Source: Numida meleagris (Eukaryota; Chordata; Aves; Galliformes; Numididae). Taken from it: a stretch of DNA of 64,000 bases. Where the stretch lies: NCBI RefSeq assembly GCF_002078875.1, contig NC_034409.1, positions 107,556,935 to 107,620,934 of the forward strand, written 5' to 3'. Positions 60,201-64,000 of the stretch are shown in pieces (the first letter of the stretch is position 1; every line of letters begins with the position of its first letter). The notes under the pieces are model-generated. The model searched no databases and was not told the origin of the DNA. It saw only the letters and a list, made by a program, of their open reading frames with translations. The position numbers were made by a program, and so were the translations under genes.

Positions 60201-61812
60201 AGTTTCTAAGTCTTATGTAACTTCCTAAACCACCAACAGAAGAGATGTACTCCTAACAAAATGTGACAAACACTTCTGGGAGTCACAAGGATCCACAGGA
60301 CAGCAAAAGCATTAACACAGCCATACCTGGTCCGTTTTGGTTGTTTCAGGCCCACAGACGCTGCTTAGATGACAGCAGTATACCTCTTCCCCACTTTCAT
60401 ACTTCCAAAGTCTTAGAGTGCAATCCTGGACAGATTGAAGTGAACACAAGTTGATGACTAACAGCTCCTCGGGCAAAGAGTGGCCACTTGCGGCCTACAG
60501 CTAAATTCTATTTCCCTGAAGAGCTTCCCACAGAAGTTCCTAAGCAGTCACTTAGTTAAGACCTCAAATTCCAGATAAAGCATTTTAATTAACATAATTC
60601 AACACCCCCCCCCCCCATAATTCTAAATTATTCAATCATGCTAACTTTAATTCTTCCTTTGAAGTGGAAATTGTGTAGCTCTAAGACTGGATTTCAAGTC
60701 TGTCTGTCTCAAATAGCACAGCAATACATGTGATCAGCATTTTAATAGCAGTTCTTTTAGGTTGCCCTTCTCCACACCTACTCTTGTCATCACCCAAATT
60801 CTCATTTGATTCAGTAACCTTCTGGAGAAAAACTGAACACCTCTCTTCAATTACTGTTTTTCCAGAGAATTTGCAAAGAATGAAATACCACCACACAACA
60901 CTGACAGCGGAGTTGCTTAAACAGAAAGAGGAACAAGAGATAAGAGTCTTAGGGCAGCAAGAGCAGGAGTTGAAACCTCATGCTAAGAATTACTACAATC
61001 TTCAACATTATTTTTATTATTATTATTAATTTTGGTAGCCTCAGATACGAAGAATATTGTTTCCCTTATTTCAGATTAGCTCTATTTACTCACTTTCTAC
61101 AGGTCTGACATGTCAGCAGAATCCCATCAGTTTAAGAAAAGGATTGGCAGGGAGTTAAAATACTCACTTCTTCAGCTGTCATCCAAGCATTGCGTCGTAC
61201 TGCATTGCAGTCTCTACTCAACATACACTAAATGCATTATGAGGACATATAGAAGAGGACAACACAGAATGTGTCTCACAGGGGGAAGCAAGTGGGAGGG
61301 TGAAGAGGGAACAGTTTTCTCATCTCAAAAGCTCTAAGAAAATCTGGGATTCTAAGGCCATTAATTCTCAAGACACTCATTACTATGGCAGGCTGACATA
61401 ATACTCATTTGCTTCAAAGTTGTTTAAATAGCGCAACGATTAACATTTGTCAGTGCTTCAAAGCAAGAGTTAATGATGAAGAAATACTGAGGGCTTTGCA
61501 ATTTCTCCATCCCAAAGATCTTAATAAGAAGCTAACGTTGCTATAAACATTGTAAATGGCTCTCACGGTCCAGCAATAGAATGGCTTAACACTGAACAGA
61601 AAGCTGAGAAAGGGAGGAAAAGGGAGAGAAGACAAGCAAGAAAGATTACACTGAGGGTCCCAGGAGACCTGGGGGAAAACATAAGCAGACAATGGTTTTA
61701 AAATCTAAATTTTCAAGAAAAACACTTTTTGGAAGAAACTGCAATACATACCCCAGAAGCTGACAACAGAAGATCAGGATAGTTGGGTACTACGAAAATT
61801 TTGCTTACAAAC
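51113..61812 (-). CDS. WDR4: WDR4 gene, 3' half (six coding exons, 5' part outside window)
   Basis: Non-catalytic WD-repeat subunit of the nuclear METTL1-WDR4 complex, which makes 7-methylguanosine at position 46 of tRNA variable loops (yeast Trm8-Trm82). Six exons on the minus strand, 61752-61812, 60327-60425, 55376-55440, 53754-53937, 53243-53312 and 51113-51291, join in one frame to 218 codons plus TGA. They correspond to the C-terminal half of the roughly 410-residue human protein. Recognisable blocks include [11 protein letters not shown] with YCCHL (a WD blade), [39 protein letters not shown] and [15 protein letters not shown], followed by a Lys/Arg-rich tail with a nuclear-localisation look ([12 protein letters not shown]). 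The N-terminal blades, including the DRDEKIR region, are absent and must lie beyond 64000. It converges on PDE9A, as in mammals. Confidence 0.94.
51292..53242. other. Last WDR4 intron
   Basis: AT-rich sequence without CR1 copies or a recognisable extra exon. Open frames on either strand are short. Confidence 0.5.
53243..53312 (-). CDS. WDR4: WDR4 coding exon
   Basis: 70 nt: [20 protein letters not shown] then AFE and one base of Gly. The acceptor is ccttttcccag and the donor gtgaga. Human has [20 protein letters not shown] at this position; NW and the exon length are conserved. Confidence 0.91.
53754..53937 (-). CDS. WDR4: WDR4 coding exon with tandem acceptors
   Basis: 184 nt: one base completes a codon, then [20 protein letters not shown], further [20 protein letters not shown] and [10 protein letters not shown]. 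The donor is gtagat. In-frame splicing requires the acceptor ctcaaaag before TATTCCC. A more pyrimidine-like acceptor, cccacag, lies 11 nt inside the exon and would shift the frame. Human residues [11 protein letters not shown] support the upstream choice. Confidence 0.92.
53938..55375. other. WDR4 intron
   Basis: No repeat recognised. A minus-strand open frame around 54020-54256 has a donor-like end but no match to WDR4. Confidence 0.5.
55376..55440 (-). CDS. WDR4: WDR4 coding exon
   Basis: 65 nt: [20 protein letters not shown] then D and two bases of a split codon. The acceptor is tttcctcatag and the donor gtaaga. It matches [20 protein letters not shown] in human. The two carried-over bases force the next exon to begin at the upstream of two acceptors. 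Confidence 0.93.
58328..58376. repeat. Short imperfect tandem repeat
   Basis: TTGCCAGGTTAC occurs twice in tandem and is followed by two decayed units (CTACAGGTTCC, TGCAGGTTGCC). Confidence 0.7.
58830..58884 (+). mobile_element. CR1 LINE, possible degraded 3' tail
   Basis: CTGATGGTTGGAAAAGTCC then AATAGTTCTATGAATCTAAG resembles a CR1 terminus, but it is short and diverged. Confidence 0.4.
59222..59237 (+). repeat. Poly(A) tract, 16 bases
   Basis: Uninterrupted A16. Confidence 0.85.
59813..59830 (+). repeat. Poly(A) tract, 18 bases
   Basis: Uninterrupted A18. Confidence 0.85.
60327..60425 (-). CDS. WDR4: WDR4 coding exon (WD blade)
   Basis: 99 nt, phase 0 at both ends, [20 protein letters not shown] then [13 protein letters not shown]. 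The acceptor is caatctgtccag and the donor gtatgg. It matches [20 protein letters not shown] in human. The C-terminal 13 residues are a variable loop. Confidence 0.94.
60605..60616. repeat. C12 homopolymer
   Basis: Twelve consecutive C on the plus strand, an unusual homopolymer class in this AT-rich intron. Confidence 0.85.
61009..61029. repeat. (TTA)n microsatellite
   Basis: Five or so TTA units at 61014-61028 with a T-rich start. Confidence 0.8.
61752..61812 (-). CDS. WDR4: WDR4 coding exon, 5'-most in window
   Basis: 61 nt on the minus strand: one base completes a codon, then [20 protein letters not shown]. The acceptor is tttccctttag and the donor gtatgt. Human has [20 protein letters not shown]. 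The end joins in phase 0 to the next exon, completing the SASGDCTLRLW blade motif. Confidence 0.92.
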
Positions 61813-62399
61813 CTAAAGGGAAAGAAGTCAAACACTGAACTCTCTCCTCTGTAATACTCTGGTCCTTTAATACACACTAAGAGAAAACACCAATTTTAAA
61901 GAGAATCTTACAATAAAAAAACAGATTTTCCAAATAAAGCCAGTTAAGAGGAGAAAAAAAGTATGTCTACAGTACTTAGTACATTATATATATTATAAAA
62001 ACTATATTTAACAGAAGTATTCTACCACCTGCTCTCAACACATTCCACTAACTTCTTCCCAGCTGAGAACATTACTATTGAAACCAAAAAGAATGCCAGT
62101 GTAGATGGATTTACTCAGGTAGCCCATTCCCTTTTCTCAATTCATGCTGCCCATTAAAACCACTAATCAACAGATGCTTTTAATACACTTCAACAGCGAT
62201 GACTCAGCTTTCATCTACAACATCTCTCCCATCACAGTTGGAGATCATTCAAAACCAATCTTTACAAAGTTTTGAAACAAGCCTGTGACAATTTACCACC
62301 AGTGTCTACATTCAGCCAGAAACCTTGTTTTCCAGAAGTATTTAATATTGCTGCATCTACCTTGACTTGTCTCTGGTGGGCAACAAGGACCTGAACTTG

Positions 62400-62676
62400 A
62401 GGGTGGATAGCGATAGGACAAGGGGGATGGTTTTAAACTGAGACAGTGGAGATTTAGGTTAAATGTTAGGAGGAGTTTTTCACTCAGAAGTGACACACTG
62501 GAACAGGTTGCCCAAGGAGGTTGTGGATGCCCCGTCCCTGGAGACATTCAAGGCCAGGCTGGATGTGGCTCTGGGCAGCCTGGTCTAGTGGTTGGCAACC
62601 CTGCACTCAGCAGGGGGGTTGAAACTTGATGATCTTTGATGTCCTTTTCAACCCCGGCCATTCTATCATTCTGTGA
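62400..62676 (+). mobile_element. CR1 LINE, plus orientation
   Basis: GATAGGACAAGGGGGATGG, GGAACAGGTTGCCCAAGG, GGCTGGATGTGGCTCTGGGC, CATTCTATCATTCTGTGAAC. It is antisense to WDR4. Confidence 0.92.
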
Positions 62677-62776
62677 ACTTCTAGAGTTTATTATTATCTT
62701 ACCGTTCAGCAACATAAAATGCAATGCTCTGAGTGGGACTGTCTTGCTTTTGAATACAGACACAAATTTAAGGCTA

Positions 62777-62806
62777 TTAAAAAAAAGAAAAAAAAGAAAA
62801 AAAGGG
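62777..62806. repeat. A-rich simple repeat
   Basis: Runs of A interrupted by single G, followed by a purine stretch. On the minus strand it is a long pyrimidine tract directly upstream of an AG, resembling a splice acceptor. Confidence 0.75.
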
Positions 62807-63602
62807 AAGGAAGAGATGATGATAAACTTCCATGACAATGCAGTAATAGCAGGTGCGTGAAGGTGTAGTAGAACACGAATCACCATGCAGCTCTCCAAAA
62901 GGAAAACCAGGACCATGAAACAAGATCCATGAATTATAGCTGCTTTCTGCAGTCCTTTGCTTATTCATTCCTTAAAGACTGAATTTTTACATATATTTCA
63001 AGCAATTTACATTAAGTGCCTTTCCTCTGTACAGCCATTAAGGAACTCTCTGCACAGGCACAACAGCCCCAGTTTAAAAGCACCTTCCTGAGCATCAGGT
63101 TCTATTCATTAGAAAGTACAACTGTGTACATAGTAGGTGGAATGCCCAGATACGGCTGTGTAAACATGCTACAGAAACTTACCTGATATCAAAGACTACT
63201 TATACCTTTCACACAGATAGTTCAGAGGCTTCACAATATGCAGGGACTATACAGGTTAGATTACCAAATTGTGTTATTAAAATCAGACAGACACTCCAAA
63301 TGAATGTATCCTAAATGCTCTGTTAAAACACTTAGCTGGGTAAGTTCACATAGGTTATTCCCACACCTCAGGTTCCACAGTGACACTGCCTTACTTTAAC
63401 TATTGGTCCTGATACAGCAAGCTGACTGCATCATGTTGTGTCACCTTATGGAATAACAAGCCTGGAAGGCTGTAGTTATCCTCAGTTAAGTCAGCAGCCA
63501 GACAAGGAGAAATAAGCATGTTTTGTGACCCATGTGGGGTCACATCTCCTTTGTTACCCTATCACTATGGACTTTGAAATGTAGAAGTGGCAAAGGAAAA
63601 TA

Positions 63603-63770
63603 AAATCACAGAATCATAGAATCACCGAAGTTGGAAAAGACCTCCAAGAACATCTAGTCCCACCATCCACCTACCACCAATATTTCCCCACTAAACCATG
63701 TTGCTTAGCACCATATCTAAATGTTTCTTGAACACCTCCAGGGACAGTGATTCAACCACCTCCCTGGGCA
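63603..63770 (-). mobile_element. CR1 LINE, minus orientation
   Basis: AATCACAGAATCATAGAATC, AAGTTGGAAAAGACCTCC, ACCACCAATATTTCCCCAC, CTCCAGGGACAGTGATTC. In the same orientation as WDR4. Confidence 0.92.
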
Positions 63771-64000
63771 AGTACAGTATCCCCAGCAATAACAAAAAAC
63801 TCTCCGAAAGCCCACAAAACCACGCAGAGATGGAAAGCAAACTGAAAATAGCACAGATATTTTACAAAGCAAAATGTAGATGTGGGAACCTTTTAAAGTC
63901 TATTTGCCATTTGAGTCTTCTTAATCAGAGAAGAACTACCGAGAAGGGAAGGTACAGTCCCTCCTGCAGACAAGTACTGATATACCAGCTCAAAGACATC

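Larger units (their letters stand above)
55441..60326. other. WDR4 intron
   Basis: About 4.9 kb. It contains a possible CR1 tail at 58830, A16 and A18 tracts, and a small tandem repeat at 58328-58376. Exon phases on both sides already match, so no missing exon is expected. Confidence 0.6.
60426..61751. other. WDR4 intron
   Basis: Holds a C12 homopolymer and a small TTA microsatellite, otherwise unremarkable. Flanking exon phases (0 and 0) fit direct joining. Confidence 0.55.
61813..64000. other. WDR4 intron at the right edge
   Basis: The exon preceding FVSKI (expected to end in a conserved LGHxE-type segment) was not found, so it should lie right of 64000. The stretch holds two CR1 copies, an A-rich simple sequence and an exon-like decoy at 62703-62773. 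Confidence 0.5.

Noticed and set aside
1..64000. Search for a CRISPR array, phage, toxin-antitoxin or other prokaryotic-type system, tRNA or rRNA genes, and an endogenous retrovirus with LTRs
   Set aside because: The DNA is avian nuclear sequence with GT-AG introns. No regularly spaced repeats, tRNA or rRNA signatures, or paired LTRs were recognised. The repeated ATTCTATG-type motifs are CR1 3' ends.

Overview
This window is vertebrate nuclear DNA, almost certainly from a bird and probably a galliform such as chicken, turkey or quail. The sign of a bird is the many 5'-truncated CR1 LINE copies: about two dozen, in both orientations, many ending in tandem ATTCTATG/ATTCTGTG-type 3' repeats. Genes are split into short exons (44-184 bp) with canonical GT-AG introns. 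There is no operon structure, CRISPR array, phage or plasmid content.

Two protein-coding genes can be reconstructed exon by exon in unbroken frame. (1) PDE9A, the high-affinity cGMP-specific phosphodiesterase 9A, lies on the + strand. Seventeen coding exons run from 2783 to the stop at 34222 and give 495 codons plus stop; the initiator exon lies left of the window. The exon chain matches the isoform class that lacks the roughly 60-residue N-terminal insert of human PDE9A1. All catalytic metal ligands, the proton-donor His and the invariant Gln are present. (2) WDR4, the WD-repeat subunit of the METTL1-WDR4 tRNA m7G46 methyltransferase, lies on the - strand. Its last six coding exons run from 61812 down to the stop at 51113 (218 codons); the 5' half lies right of the window. 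The two genes are convergent (tail to tail), the same neighbours and orientation as on human 21q22.3, separated by about 14-17 kb of non-coding DNA.

Layout: 1-2782, intron upstream of PDE9A exon 2; 2783-12748, N-terminal PDE9A exons in CR1-rich introns, with a CpG-rich TATA-bearing segment at 11.6-12.1 kb that looks like an internal alternative promoter; 13.4-22.1 kb, coiled linker exons and the start of the catalytic domain; 24.6-34.2 kb, catalytic exons; 34.2 to about 36.7 kb, 3' UTR and polyadenylation candidates; about 36.7-50.8 kb, intergenic DNA with CR1 copies including the longest (about 1.2 kb, with reverse-transcriptase remnants); 50.8-64.0 kb, the 3' half of WDR4.

I found no undescribed gene system. 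The most useful leads are the possible internal promoter of PDE9A, the short avian PDE9A C-terminus, a reading-frame-forced choice between two acceptors 11 nt apart in WDR4, a head-to-head CR1 inverted pair, and an exon-like decoy in a WDR4 intron. Homology calls are from recognition of the protein families, not from a database search.
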